From NCBI RefSeq assembly GCF_024584805.1, contig NZ_CP075715.1, positions 5,758,526 to 5,822,525 on the forward strand: a stretch of DNA of 64,000 nt, in the 5' to 3' direction. The stretch comes from Streptomyces sp. FIT100 (GTDB lineage Bacteria; Actinomycetota; Actinomycetes; Streptomycetales; Streptomycetaceae). Below, in pieces: positions 52,053-60,410 of the stretch. How positions within the stretch are numbered: position 1 is the first letter of the stretch; the number at the start of each line of letters is the position of its first letter. A program made the translations under genes and the position numbers. The notes under the pieces were generated by a model. It saw nothing but the letters and a program-made list of their open reading frames with translations. It had not been told where the DNA came from and did no database searches.

Positions 52053-52096
52053 CCACCTGTTTTACACGTCTCGTTCCTGGACGAGGCCCCCGAATT
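52053..52096 (+). other. attR, right prophage junction
   Basis: Phage half-site CCACCTGTTTTACACGTCTC (52053-52072), core GTTCCT (52073-52078), then host yifB. Together with the attL phage half, the sequence rebuilds a 50-bp attP in which 17 of 25 positions are inverted matches, centred on CT at 52077-52078. The right limit is approximate. Confidence 0.85.
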
Positions 52097-52721
52097 CTCC
52101 ACCAAAGTGCTCGACGCCCTGCGGCAGCCACTGGAGTCCGGCCGTGTGATCGTCGCGCGCAGCGCGGGCGTGGTGCGGCTGCCGGCCCGCTTCCTCATGG
52201 TGCTGGCCGCCAACCCTTGCCCGTGCGGACGGCACACCCTGCACGGTTCCGGATGCGAGTGTCCCGCCTCGGTGATCCGGCGCTACCAGGCGCGGCTGTC
52301 CGGGCCGCTCCTCGACCGGGTCGACCTGCGGGTCGAGGTGGAGCCGGTGAGCCGTTCCGATCTGCTCGGCCAGGGCGGCCGGGGCGAGTCCACGGAGACC
52401 GTCGCCGACCGGGTCCGTGAGGCCAGGGACCGGGCGGCCGCGCGGCTGGACGGCACGCCCTGGAGCGTCAACAGCGAGGTGCCCGGCCATGAGCTCCGCA
52501 CCCGCTGGCAGGTGGCTCCCGGCGCCCTCGCCGCCGCCGAGCGCGACATGGAGCGGGGCATGCTCACCGCCCGCGGTATGGACCGCGTCCTGCGCGTCGC
52601 CTGGACCGCCGCCGACCTCGCCGGCCGCGACCGTCCCACCGTCCAGGACGTCGCCCTCGCCCTCCAGCTGCGCACCGGCATCGCGCGGGGCGCCCTGGTC
52701 CTGATCGGGGCCGAGCCGTGA
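52074..52721 (+). pseudogene. yifB: YifB/ComM-like protein, 3' part
   Basis: Continues the interrupted gene from FLDEAPEFSTKVLDALRQPL, the Walker B/catalytic strand, through AANPCPCGRH and the C-terminal Mg-chelatase domain to TGA 52721. After the core, residues 331-543 of the intact protein are here. No start codon of its own is supported; GTG 52107 could allow an internal start but would lack the ATPase half. The frame joins the left part exactly on excision. Confidence 0.93.
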
Positions 52722-52806
52722 CGGGGAGCGGTGCGGGGGCCGGGAGCCGCAGCGCCGGGACCGCCGGGCAGGGCGGCGTCGCCACGGTGCGGGTCAGGGG
52801 TGGCGC

Positions 52807-53973
52807 ATGGCCGCCGGTGTGAGCGACGAGGAGCGGCTGGCACGTGCAGCGTTGACGCGGGTCGTCGAACCGGGTGACGAGCACGGCGGCAGGTGGCTGC
52901 GGGAGCACGGGGCCATGGAGCTCATGGCGCGGCTCACCGCGCCCGTGCTTCCCGAGGGCACTCTCCGGGGTGCGGGCGAGCAGCGGATCGCGAGCTACCG
53001 GACTCGGGCCGCGGCGGCCGACCCCGCGCGCGATCTCGACACGGCGGAAGCGGCCGGGGGCCGGTTCCTCTGTCCGGGTGACCCGGAGTGGCCGAGCCAG
53101 CTCGACGACCTCGGGGACGCCAGACCCGTGGGGCTGTGGGTGAGAGGCCGCTTCGACCTGCGGATATGGGCGCTGCGCTCGGTCGCCGTCGTCGGCGCAC
53201 GGGCCTGCACACCGTACGGCGCCCATATGGCCGCGAGCCTCGGCTCGGGGCTCGCCGAGCGGGGCTGGGTCGTCGTCTCCGGTGCCGCGCACGGCGTCGA
53301 CGGCGCCGCCCACCGCGGCGCGCTCGCCGCCGCGGGAGCGACCGTCGGGGTGCTGGCCTGCGGGGTCGACGTCGTCTACCCGCGTTCCCACGCCGAGTTG
53401 ATCGGCCGCATCGCGGAACAGGGCCTGCTCGTCGGCGAGTTGCCGCCGGGCGGCCACCCGACGCGCAGCCGGTTCGTCCTGAGGAACCGGGTGATCGCCG
53501 CCCTCACCCGCGGCACCGTCGTCGTGGAGGCCGAATACCGCAGCGGGTCGCTCGTCACCGCACGCGCCGCCCAGCGCCTCGGCCGCTTCACGATGGGCGT
53601 TCCCGGCCCGGTGACCAGCGGACTCTCGGCCGGAGTGCATGAACTCCTGCGCGGAGAGGCCGTGCTCGTCACCGACGCCGACGAAGTCGTCGAGCTGGTC
53701 GGGGACATCGGCGAACTCGCCCCGGCCCGCAGCGGCCCCGTCTTCGCCCGGGACCTCGTCGGGCCCGCCGGAGCACGGATTCTGGAGGCATTCCCGGCCC
53801 GGGGTGTCCTCGGTGCGGGTGACATTGCGCGCGGTGCCGGCGTCACGACGGACGAGGCGCTCGGCAGGCTGTACGAACTGCACTCGCTGGGGTTCGTCGA
53901 ACGGCACGGCGACGGCTGGACGTTGACGCAGGCCGCGATACAGCCGTCGAACACCCGGCGAGGCGGTGCTTGA
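52807..53973 (+). CDS. dprA: DNA-processing protein DprA
   Basis: 388 residues. Rossmann-like core with AVVGARACTPYG, SGAAHGVDGAAHRGAL and FVLRNRVIAALTRGTVVVEA; C-terminal winged-helix domain. DprA loads RecA onto incoming single strands in transformation and is common in non-competent bacteria too. Follows yifB by 85 bp; polar effects of the prophage on it are possible if they share a promoter. Confidence 0.93.
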   Translation: MAAGVSDEERLARAALTRVVEPGDEHGGRWLREHGAMELMARLTAPVLPEGTLRGAGEQRIASYRTRAAAADPARDLDTAEAAGGRFLCPGDPEWPSQLDDLGDARPVGLWVRGRFDLRIWALRSVAVVGARACTPYGAHMAASLGSGLAERGWVVVSGAAHGVDGAAHRGALAAAGATVGVLACGVDVVYPRSHAELIGRIAEQGLLVGELPPGGHPTRSRFVLRNRVIAALTRGTVVVEAEYRSGSLVTARAAQRLGRFTMGVPGPVTSGLSAGVHELLRGEAVLVTDADEVVELVGDIGELAPARSGPVFARDLVGPAGARILEAFPARGVLGAGDIARGAGVTTDEALGRLYELHSLGFVERHGDGWTLTQAAIQPSNTRRGGA

Positions 53974-54228
53974 CCTGGCGCATTCGGGTGAAAGGGTGAG
54001 GCCGATGACCTCCGCGGCTCACCCCGGACATCCCCAGGGGGCCGGCGCACACAGCGTCGGCCCTTGTTCGAAGGTGTGCCCGACGGCCCCTACCCGCCCA
54101 GGCGCGATCCGCCGGTCTTCGCGCACCGCAACCGCGCAGTCACGCTACGCTCACCGGGTTCCCCGCCCAGCCACCCGCCCAGAGAGACATCCCTCCCCAC
54201 CTCACAGCAGAACGGCTCAAGGCAACGC

Positions 54229-55065
54229 ATGCCCCAGCACACCTCCGGGTCTGACCGCGCGGCAGTGCCCCCCGCTGCCCGTGGCACCGTGCGGCCGCCC
54301 GCCCCCTCGTCGCTCGACGAGTTGTGGCGGTCGTACAAGGCGACGGGCGACGGGCGGCTGCGGGAGCAGCTGATCCTGCACTACTCACCGCTGGTGAAGT
54401 ACGTCGCGGGCCGGGTGAGCGTCGGGCTGCCGTCCAACGTCGAGCAGGCGGACTTCGTCTCCTCGGGGGTGTTCGGACTCATCGACGCCATCGAGAAGTT
54501 CGACATCGAGCGGTCGATCAAGTTCGAGACGTACGCGATCACCCGCATCCGGGGAGCCATGATCGACGAGCTCCGGGCGCTGGACTGGATCCCCCGCTCG
54601 GTGCGGCAGAAGGCCCGCGCCGTCGAGCGCGCCTACGCCACCCTGGAGGCGCAGCTGCGGCGCACCCCCTCCGAGAGCGAGGTCGCCGCCGAGATGGGCA
54701 TCGGTCTGGAGGAACTGCACTCGGTCTTCAGCCAGTTGTCCCTGGCGAACGTCGTGGCCCTGGAGGAGCTGCTGCACGTCGGCGGGGAGGGCGGCGACCG
54801 GCTCAGCCTGATGGACACGCTGGAGGACACCGCGGCGGACAACCCGGTCGAGGTCGCCGAGGACCGTGAGCTGCGCCGGCTCCTCGCCCGCGCGATCAAC
54901 ACGCTTCCCGACCGCGAGAAGACCGTCGTCACCCTTTACTACTACGAGGGCCTCACACTCGCCGAGATCGGCAACGTCCTCGGGGTCACCGAGAGCCGCG
55001 TCAGCCAGATCCACACCAAGTCGGTCCTCCAGCTGAGAGCGAAGCTGGCCGACGTCGGCCGCTGA
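54229..55065 (+). CDS. whiG: RNA polymerase sigma factor WhiG
   Basis: 278 residues. FliA-type sigma factor that starts spore formation in aerial hyphae of Streptomyces. Regions 2 (LILHYSPLVKYVAGRVSVGL, DFVSSGVFGLIDAIEKFD), 3 and 4 (TLAEIGNVLGVTESRVSQIH) are complete. ATG 54229 chosen by family length; the frame is open upstream. The 255-bp gap before it holds the promoter. Confidence 0.96.
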   Translation: MPQHTSGSDRAAVPPAARGTVRPPAPSSLDELWRSYKATGDGRLREQLILHYSPLVKYVAGRVSVGLPSNVEQADFVSSGVFGLIDAIEKFDIERSIKFETYAITRIRGAMIDELRALDWIPRSVRQKARAVERAYATLEAQLRRTPSESEVAAEMGIGLEELHSVFSQLSLANVVALEELLHVGGEGGDRLSLMDTLEDTAADNPVEVAEDRELRRLLARAINTLPDREKTVVTLYYYEGLTLAEIGNVLGVTESRVSQIHTKSVLQLRAKLADVGR

Positions 55066-56648
55066 AAAGCGGCAGGTGACACGTGGCCGGGGGCGGGCGC
55101 CCGGGCGCCGATTCGTCCCCGACCCCGCCCGCCCGTGCAGTCCCGCCCGTAAAGTGGACCCGTGCCCAGGATTCGAGCGGCCTCCGTGGCCGAGCACCGG
55201 ACCATGCAGCGCGGCGCCCTGCTGGATGCCGCGCGTTCCCTGCTGTCCGAAGGCGGTACCGAGGCGCTGACCTTCCCCGCTCTCGCCGAGCGCACGGGCC
55301 TCGCCAGGTCTTCCGTGTACGAGTACTTCCGCTCGCGCGCCGCTGTGGTCGAAGAGCTCTGCGCCGTCGACTTCCCCGTCTGGGCGGCCGAGGTGGAAGC
55401 GGCCATGGAGCAGGCCGGGACGCCCGAGGGCAAGGTCGAGGCGTATGTGCGCCAGCAGCTCGGGCTGGTCGGTGACCGGCGCCACCGGGCAGTCGTCGCC
55501 ATCTCCGCGAGCGAGCTCGACGCGGGGGCCCGAGAGAAGATCCGCGCCGCCCACGGCGGCCTCGTGGCGATGATCGTCGAGGCCCTCGGAGAGCTCGGCC
55601 ACGAGCAGCCCCGCCTGGCCGCGATGCTGCTCCAGGGCGTCGTCGACGCGGCCGTCCGCCGGATCGAGCTCGGCGCGGCGGAAGACCCGTCCGCGATCGC
55701 CGATGCCGCGGTGTCGATGGCCCTCCGCGGCGTCCGCGGCGACTGAGCCCGCACACCTCGCCCACCCCGCACACCCCGCCCTCCTCGCCCACCCCATCGC
55801 ACGCGCCCTTCGGGTGCCCCACCAGCCGTCCGCGCGACCCCGACACCGCTCCGCCGTGGCAGGGTCCGCGCCGTACGGCTCCGCAGGGGTCGACGGAGCG
55901 CCCTGTGCGACCAGATGGCCGCCGCGGCCAGCACGATCGCCTGGAGCGAGCCCCCACCGGCATGCGACACAGCCGCCGCGGGCACAGCTGCCGCCGCGGG
56001 AACCGGCTCCACCGCGGGCACCGGCTCCGAGGGCGGGGCAGGGACACCGAAGACCGGCAGCAGCCGCGACGGACCGCGGCGCAGCGCCGACGGGGGCAGC
56101 AGGGACAGCGGGTCGAGGTACTGCTCGCCGCGGCGCAGACCCCAGTGCAGACAACCCTGCGGACAGTGCGAAGGACCGTCCGCGACCACCGCCACCACCT
56201 GTCCCTCGGCCACTTCGTCACCCGCCCGGACCATCGCCCGTACCGGCTCGTAGGTGGTGCGCAGCGGCGGATCGCCCGTGCCCGGCAGGGTGACCGACAG
56301 GACACCTCGCCCGGCCACCGCCCCCGCGAAGGACACCCGGCCCGCCACGGCGGCCCGCACCTCCGTGCCCCCAGGGGCCGCCAGGTCGACGCCGCGATGC
56401 CCCCGCCCGTACGGACCGGCCGGTGGCTCCCAGCCCCGCACCACCGCCGGACGCGGCGGGCCCACGGGCCAGACGCCCGCCTCCGGCCGGACGCCCGCCT
56501 CCGGCCGGACGCCCGCCTCCGGCCCGACGCCCGCCGCCGGCGCCGCCGCCCACGCCGCCGCGCCCGGGACCGCCGCAGGCGTCGCCGCCGGAAGCAGCGC
56601 AACGACCACGGCCACCAGTGCGACCGTCACGACTCGTACGCGATTCAT
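54942..56648 (-). CDS. M23 (LytM-type) metallopeptidase, 3' end uncertain
   Basis: Starts MNRVRVVTVALVAVVVALLP, a signal peptide. PEAGVRP repeats, then the LytM domain with RGHRGVDLAAPGG (HxxxD) and CLHWGLRRGEQYLDPLSLLP. The usual HxH is CxH here. After about residue 260 (GGSLQAIVLAAAAIWSHRAL) sequence becomes antisense to the TetR gene, and no stop occurs until 54942. The conserved protein is only ~280 residues; the true end near 55800 may be lost by an indel. Confidence 0.7.
   Translation of the reverse strand: MNRVRVVTVALVAVVVALLPAATPAAVPGAAAWAAAPAAGVGPEAGVRPEAGVRPEAGVWPVGPPRPAVVRGWEPPAGPYGRGHRGVDLAAPGGTEVRAAVAGRVSFAGAVAGRGVLSVTLPGTGDPPLRTTYEPVRAMVRAGDEVAEGQVVAVVADGPSHCPQGCLHWGLRRGEQYLDPLSLLPPSALRRGPSRLLPVFGVPAPPSEPVPAVEPVPAAAAVPAAAVSHAGGGSLQAIVLAAAAIWSHRALRRPLRSRTARTLPRRSGVGVARTAGGAPEGRVRWGGRGGRGVRGGRGVRAQSPRTPRRAIDTAASAIADGSSAAPSSIRRTAASTTPWSSIAARRGCSWPSSPRASTIIATRPPWAARIFSRAPASSSLAEMATTARWRRSPTSPSCWRTYASTLPSGVPACSMAASTSAAQTGKSTAQSSSTTAARERKYSYTEDLARPVRSARAGKVSASVPPSDSRERAASSRAPRCMVRCSATEAARILGTGPLYGRDCTGGRGRGRIGARAPAPGHVSPAAFQRPTSASFALSWRTDLVWIWLTRLSVTPRTLPISASVRPS
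55162..55746 (+). CDS. TetR-family regulator
   Basis: 194 residues from GTG 55162. N-terminal HTH (ALTFPALAERTGLARSSVYE, YFRSRAAVVEEL) and helical ligand domain. Conserved between whiG and the M23 peptidase gene in Streptomyces. Target unknown. Overlapped on the other strand by the open frame of the peptidase gene. Confidence 0.9.
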   Translation: MPRIRAASVAEHRTMQRGALLDAARSLLSEGGTEALTFPALAERTGLARSSVYEYFRSRAAVVEELCAVDFPVWAAEVEAAMEQAGTPEGKVEAYVRQQLGLVGDRRHRAVVAISASELDAGAREKIRAAHGGLVAMIVEALGELGHEQPRLAAMLLQGVVDAAVRRIELGAAEDPSAIADAAVSMALRGVRGD

Positions 56649-56699
56649 GACGCAGACGGTCCCGCATCCGCCCCGTTCTCGCTGATCACGGCCCGGATC

Positions 56700-56726
56700 T
56701 GTGGACAACCAGCCGGTTGTGGACAG
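56700..56726 (+). promoter_or_regulatory. Two DnaA-box-like sites upstream of rpsB
   Basis: TGTGGACAA (56700-56708, reverse of TTGTCCACA) and TGTGGACAG (56718-56726), 18 bp apart, lie in the 259-bp region between the M23 gene and rpsB. Confidence 0.45.
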
Positions 56727-56907
56727 CGCCGTCACCCGGCACTGCGCCGGTCCCGTACACTTCTTCTGGCGATCCGGGTCACCGGGTCGACTTCGCACGC
56801 CCCGCCACCACCCACATCAGCGGAAGGTGGCCGCGCCTCTCGGTCCTCTGCGGCACGGCGCGCCGGGGCGTCAGGACACAACCGAGAAAACTCAAGGAGA
56901 TACGGCC

Positions 56908-57795
56908 ATGGCCGTCGTCACGATGCGGGAGCTGCTGGAGAGCGGCGTCCACTTCGGTCACCAGACCCGTCGCTGGAACCCGAAGATGAAGCGCTTCATC
57001 TTCACCGAGCGCAACGGCATCTACATCATCGACCTGCTCCAGTCGCTGTCGTACATCGACCGCGCCTACGAGTTCGTCAAGGAGACCGTCGCGCACGGCG
57101 GCTCCATCATGTTCATCGGCACCAAGAAGCAGGCCCAGGAGGCCATCGCCGAGCAGGCGACCCGCGTCGGGATGCCGTACGTCAACCAGCGCTGGCTGGG
57201 CGGCATGCTCACCAACTTCTCCACCGTCTACAAGCGCCTTCAGCGTCTGAAGGAGCTCGAGGCGATCGACTTCGAGGACGTGGCCGCCTCCGGCCTCACC
57301 AAGAAGGAGCTCCTGGTCCTCTCCCGCGAGAAGGCCAAGCTGGAGAAGACCCTCGGTGGTATCCGCGAGATGCAGAAGGTGCCGAGCGCCGTCTGGATCG
57401 TCGACACCAAGAAGGAGCACATCGCCGTCGGTGAGGCGCGCAAGCTCCACATCCCGGTCGTCGCGATCCTCGACACCAACTGCGACCCCGACGAGGTCGA
57501 CTACAAGATCCCGGGCAACGACGACGCGATCCGCTCCGTCACGCTGCTCACCCGCGTGATCGCCGACGCCGTCGCCGAGGGCCTCATCGCCCGCTCCGGT
57601 GTCGCCGCCGGTGACCAGAAGCCGGGCGACAAGGCCGCGGGCGAGCCGCTGGCCGAGTGGGAGCGCGACCTCCTCGAGGGCGAGAAGAAGGCCGACGAGA
57701 CCCCCGCCGCCGAGGCCGAGACCCCGGCTGCCGAGGCCGAGAAGCCGGCCGAGGCTGTTGCCGAGGCGCCGGCCGCGGACGCCGAGCAGGCCTGA
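56908..57795 (+). CDS. rpsB: 30S ribosomal protein S2
   Basis: 295 residues. MAVVTMRELLESGVHFGHQT is the uS2 signature, and IVDTKKEHIAVGEARKLHIP is typical. Ala/Glu-rich C-terminal extension of about 50 residues as in actinobacteria. AAGGAG precedes the ATG. Confidence 0.97.
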   Translation: MAVVTMRELLESGVHFGHQTRRWNPKMKRFIFTERNGIYIIDLLQSLSYIDRAYEFVKETVAHGGSIMFIGTKKQAQEAIAEQATRVGMPYVNQRWLGGMLTNFSTVYKRLQRLKELEAIDFEDVAASGLTKKELLVLSREKAKLEKTLGGIREMQKVPSAVWIVDTKKEHIAVGEARKLHIPVVAILDTNCDPDEVDYKIPGNDDAIRSVTLLTRVIADAVAEGLIARSGVAAGDQKPGDKAAGEPLAEWERDLLEGEKKADETPAAEAETPAAEAEKPAEAVAEAPAADAEQA

Positions 57796-57814
57796 CACCC
57801 CAGGTTCGGATGTT

Positions 57815-57845
57815 GACGGCGGGGGCCCATGAAGCCCCCGCCGTC
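57815..57845 (+). terminator. 12-bp hairpin between rpsB and tsf
   Basis: GACGGCGGGGGC (57815-57826) pairs perfectly with GCCCCCGCCGTC (57834-57845), 7-nt loop. It likely makes part of the rpsB mRNA monocistronic. Confidence 0.8.
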
Positions 57846-57905
57846 GACCCGTAGATCGTTCGAATCTTCGACCTCAGCTCTTCGACTTCAGAGAGATTCC
57901 CAGAC

Positions 57906-58742
57906 ATGGCGAACTACACCGCCGCTGATGTAAAGAAGCTCCGCGAGCTCACCGGCGCGGGCATGATGGACTGCAAGAAGGCGCTCGACGAGGCCGAGGG
58001 CAACGTCGACAAGGCCGTCGAGGCCCTGCGCATCAAGGGCCAGAAGGGCGTCGCCAAGCGCGAGGGCCGTTCCGCCGAGAACGGCGCGGTCGTCTCCCTG
58101 ATCGCCGACGACAACACCTCCGGTGTCATCGTCGAGCTGAAGTGCGAGACGGACTTCGTCGCCAAGGGCGAGAAGTTCCAGGCCGTCGCGGGCTCGCTCG
58201 CCACCCACATCGCGAAGACCAACCCGGCCGACGTCGAGGCGCTGCTCGCCTCCGAGATCGAGCCCGGCAAGACCGTCCAGGCGTACGTCGACGAGGCCAA
58301 CGCCAACCTCGGCGAGAAGATCGTCCTGGAGCGCTTCGCGCAGTTCTCCGACGGCTACGTCGCCGCCTACATGCACCGCACCATGCCCGACCTGCCCCCG
58401 CAGATCGGTGTGCTCGTCGAGCTCGACAAGCCGAACGCCGAGGTCGCCAAGGGCGTCGCCCAGCACATCGCCGCCTTCGCGCCGAAGTACCTCTCCCGTG
58501 AGGACGTCCCGGCCGAGGTCGTCGAGGCGGAGCGCCGCGTCGCCGAGGAGACCACCCGCGCCGAGGGCAAGCCCGAGGCCGCCCTGCCGAAGATCGTCGA
58601 GGGTCGCCTCAACGGCTTCTTCAAGGACGCCACCCTGCTCGGCCAGCCGTACGCGCTGGACAACAAGAAGTCCGTCCAGCAGATCCTGGACGACGCCGGT
58701 GTCAGCCTGAAGCGCTTCGCGCGCATCAAGGTCGGCATCTGA
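57906..58742 (+). CDS. tsf: Elongation factor Ts
   Basis: 278 residues. Nucleotide exchange factor for EF-Tu. N-terminal UBA-like domain (LRELTGAGMMDCKKALDEAE) and TDFVAK region. Follows rpsB as usual. Confidence 0.97.
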   Translation: MANYTAADVKKLRELTGAGMMDCKKALDEAEGNVDKAVEALRIKGQKGVAKREGRSAENGAVVSLIADDNTSGVIVELKCETDFVAKGEKFQAVAGSLATHIAKTNPADVEALLASEIEPGKTVQAYVDEANANLGEKIVLERFAQFSDGYVAAYMHRTMPDLPPQIGVLVELDKPNAEVAKGVAQHIAAFAPKYLSREDVPAEVVEAERRVAEETTRAEGKPEAALPKIVEGRLNGFFKDATLLGQPYALDNKKSVQQILDDAGVSLKRFARIKVGI

Positions 58743-58830
58743 GCCGGTACGCGACCGGCATGGGACCCCGCTAGGGTTTCCCAGCAGTCGTCGGCCGCGT
58801 GGACGCCGGACGACCGCAGATCTGACGAGG

Positions 58831-58873
58831 AGGCCATTGCCGCAGGGACACCAGCACCCACCGGCAATGGCCT
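58831..58873 (+). terminator. 12-bp hairpin before pyrH
   Basis: AGGCCATTGCCG (58831-58842) pairs with CGGCAATGGCCT (58862-58873), followed by TCTTCGT. Ends 27 bp before the pyrH start. Confidence 0.75.
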
Positions 58874-58900
58874 TCTTCGTATGTGCACGAGGAGATCTCC

Positions 58901-59683
58901 ATGAACAAGGGCGCGGAAGCCAACCAGGCTGCCGACGACAAGAGCGACCACACCGGCAAGAAAGCCGGCCGCTTCATGCTGAAGCTGTCCGGGGAAGCCT
59001 TCTCCGGCGGCACCGGCCTGGGCGTCGACCCCGACGTCGTCCACGCCATCGCACGTGAGATCGCCGCGGTCGTCCGGGACGGCGCACAGATCGCGATCGT
59101 GATCGGCGGCGGCAACTTCTTCCGTGGCGCGGAGCTCCAGCAGCGCGGCATGGACCGGGCCCGCTCCGACTACATGGGCATGCTCGGGACGGTTATGAAC
59201 TGCCTCGCGCTCCAGGACTTCCTGGAGAAGGAGGGCATCGACTCCCGCGTCCAGACCGCCATCACCATGGGCCAGGTCGCGGAGCCGTACATCCCGCTGC
59301 GGGCCGTGCGCCACCTGGAGAAGGGCCGCGTGGTCATCTTCGGCGCCGGTATGGGCATGCCGTACTTCTCCACCGACACCACCGCGGCCCAGCGCGCCCT
59401 GGAGATCGACGCCGAAGCCCTGCTCATGGGCAAGAACGGAGTCGACGGGGTCTACGACTCCGACCCCAAGGCCAACCCGGACGCGGTGAAGTTCGACGCG
59501 CTGGAGTACGGCGAGGTGATCACCCGCAATCTCAAGGTCGCGGACGCCACCGCCGTCACCCTCTGCCGCGACAACGATCTGCCCATCCTCGTCTTCGAAC
59601 TCCTCGCGCCGGGCAATATCGCGCGGGCCGTCCGGGGTGAGAAGATCGGCACGCTCGTGAGCGACCAGGGCACCCGGGCCTGA
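58901..59683 (+). CDS. pyrH: Uridylate kinase PyrH
   Basis: 260 residues. UMP kinase, ATP + UMP to ADP + UDP, hexameric. MLKLSGEAFSGGTGLGVDPD and VIGGGNFFRGAEL are signature segments. ATG 58901 with AGGAG 8 nt upstream is preferred over an in-frame GTG at 58883. Confidence 0.96.
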   Translation: MNKGAEANQAADDKSDHTGKKAGRFMLKLSGEAFSGGTGLGVDPDVVHAIAREIAAVVRDGAQIAIVIGGGNFFRGAELQQRGMDRARSDYMGMLGTVMNCLALQDFLEKEGIDSRVQTAITMGQVAEPYIPLRAVRHLEKGRVVIFGAGMGMPYFSTDTTAAQRALEIDAEALLMGKNGVDGVYDSDPKANPDAVKFDALEYGEVITRNLKVADATAVTLCRDNDLPILVFELLAPGNIARAVRGEKIGTLVSDQGTRA

Positions 59684-59852
59684 ACCGGGGCACCGCCCCC
59701 GTGCGCGGGGACGGGCCACCGCCCCGAGAGGGGATGGACAAAGCCCTGCCGGTCGGACACCGTGCAGGGGAACGCGCCGCCAAGATTCGCCGGCCTCGTA
59801 CGGACCGATACGCGTACACGCCGGGCCTACTCAAGACACGCAGGAGCAAGTG

Positions 59853-60410
59853 GTGATCGAAGAGACCCTCCTCGAGGCCGAGGAGAAGATGGAGAAGGCC
59901 GTCGTGGTCGCCAAGGAGGACTTCGCCGCGATCCGCACCGGTCGTGCGCACCCGGCGATGTTCAACAAGATCGTGGCCGACTACTACGGCGCGCTGACGC
60001 CGATCAACCAGCTGGCCTCGTTCTCGGTGCCGGAGCCGCGGATGGCCGTGGTGACCCCGTTCGACAAGAGCGCCCTGCGCAACATCGAGCAGGCGATCCG
60101 CGACTCCGACCTGGGCGTCAACCCCAGCAATGACGGCAACATCATCCGGGTGGTGTTCCCCGAGCTCACGGAGGAGCGCCGCCGCGAGTTCATCAAGGTC
60201 GCCAAGGGCAAGGCCGAGGACTCCCGGATCTCGATCCGCTCCGTGCGCCGCAAGGCCAAGGAGACCATCGACAAGCTGATCAAGGACGGCGAGGTCGGCG
60301 AGGACGAGGGCCGCCGTGCCGAGAAGGAGCTCGACGACACCACCGCGAAGTACGTGGCGCAGGTCGACGAGCTGCTCAAGCACAAGGAAGCCGAGCTGCT
60401 CGAAGTCTGA
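59853..60410 (+). CDS. frr: Ribosome recycling factor
   Basis: 185 residues. With EF-G splits ribosomes after termination. IRTGRAHPAMFNKIVADYYG and helical ends are typical. Two GTG codons in a row; 59853 gives better spacing from AGGAG and matches family length. Confidence 0.96.
   Translation: MIEETLLEAEEKMEKAVVVAKEDFAAIRTGRAHPAMFNKIVADYYGALTPINQLASFSVPEPRMAVVTPFDKSALRNIEQAIRDSDLGVNPSNDGNIIRVVFPELTEERRREFIKVAKGKAEDSRISIRSVRRKAKETIDKLIKDGEVGEDEGRRAEKELDDTTAKYVAQVDELLKHKEAELLEV

Larger units (their letters stand above)
16003..52078. mobile_element. 36.1-kb siphovirus-type prophage in yifB
   Basis: Bounded by the duplicated core GTTCCT (CT 16001-16002 and 52077-52078). It encodes a large serine integrase, repressor/Cro pair, replication-type protein, HNH-like protein, terminase, portal, capsid, tail, tape measure, endolysin and holins. 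Nearly all lytic genes point left; integrase and repressor point right. Structural genes look intact, so the prophage could be inducible, though several accessory genes at 41.6-43.1 kb appear frameshifted. Host gene order continues exactly on both sides. Confidence 0.95.
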
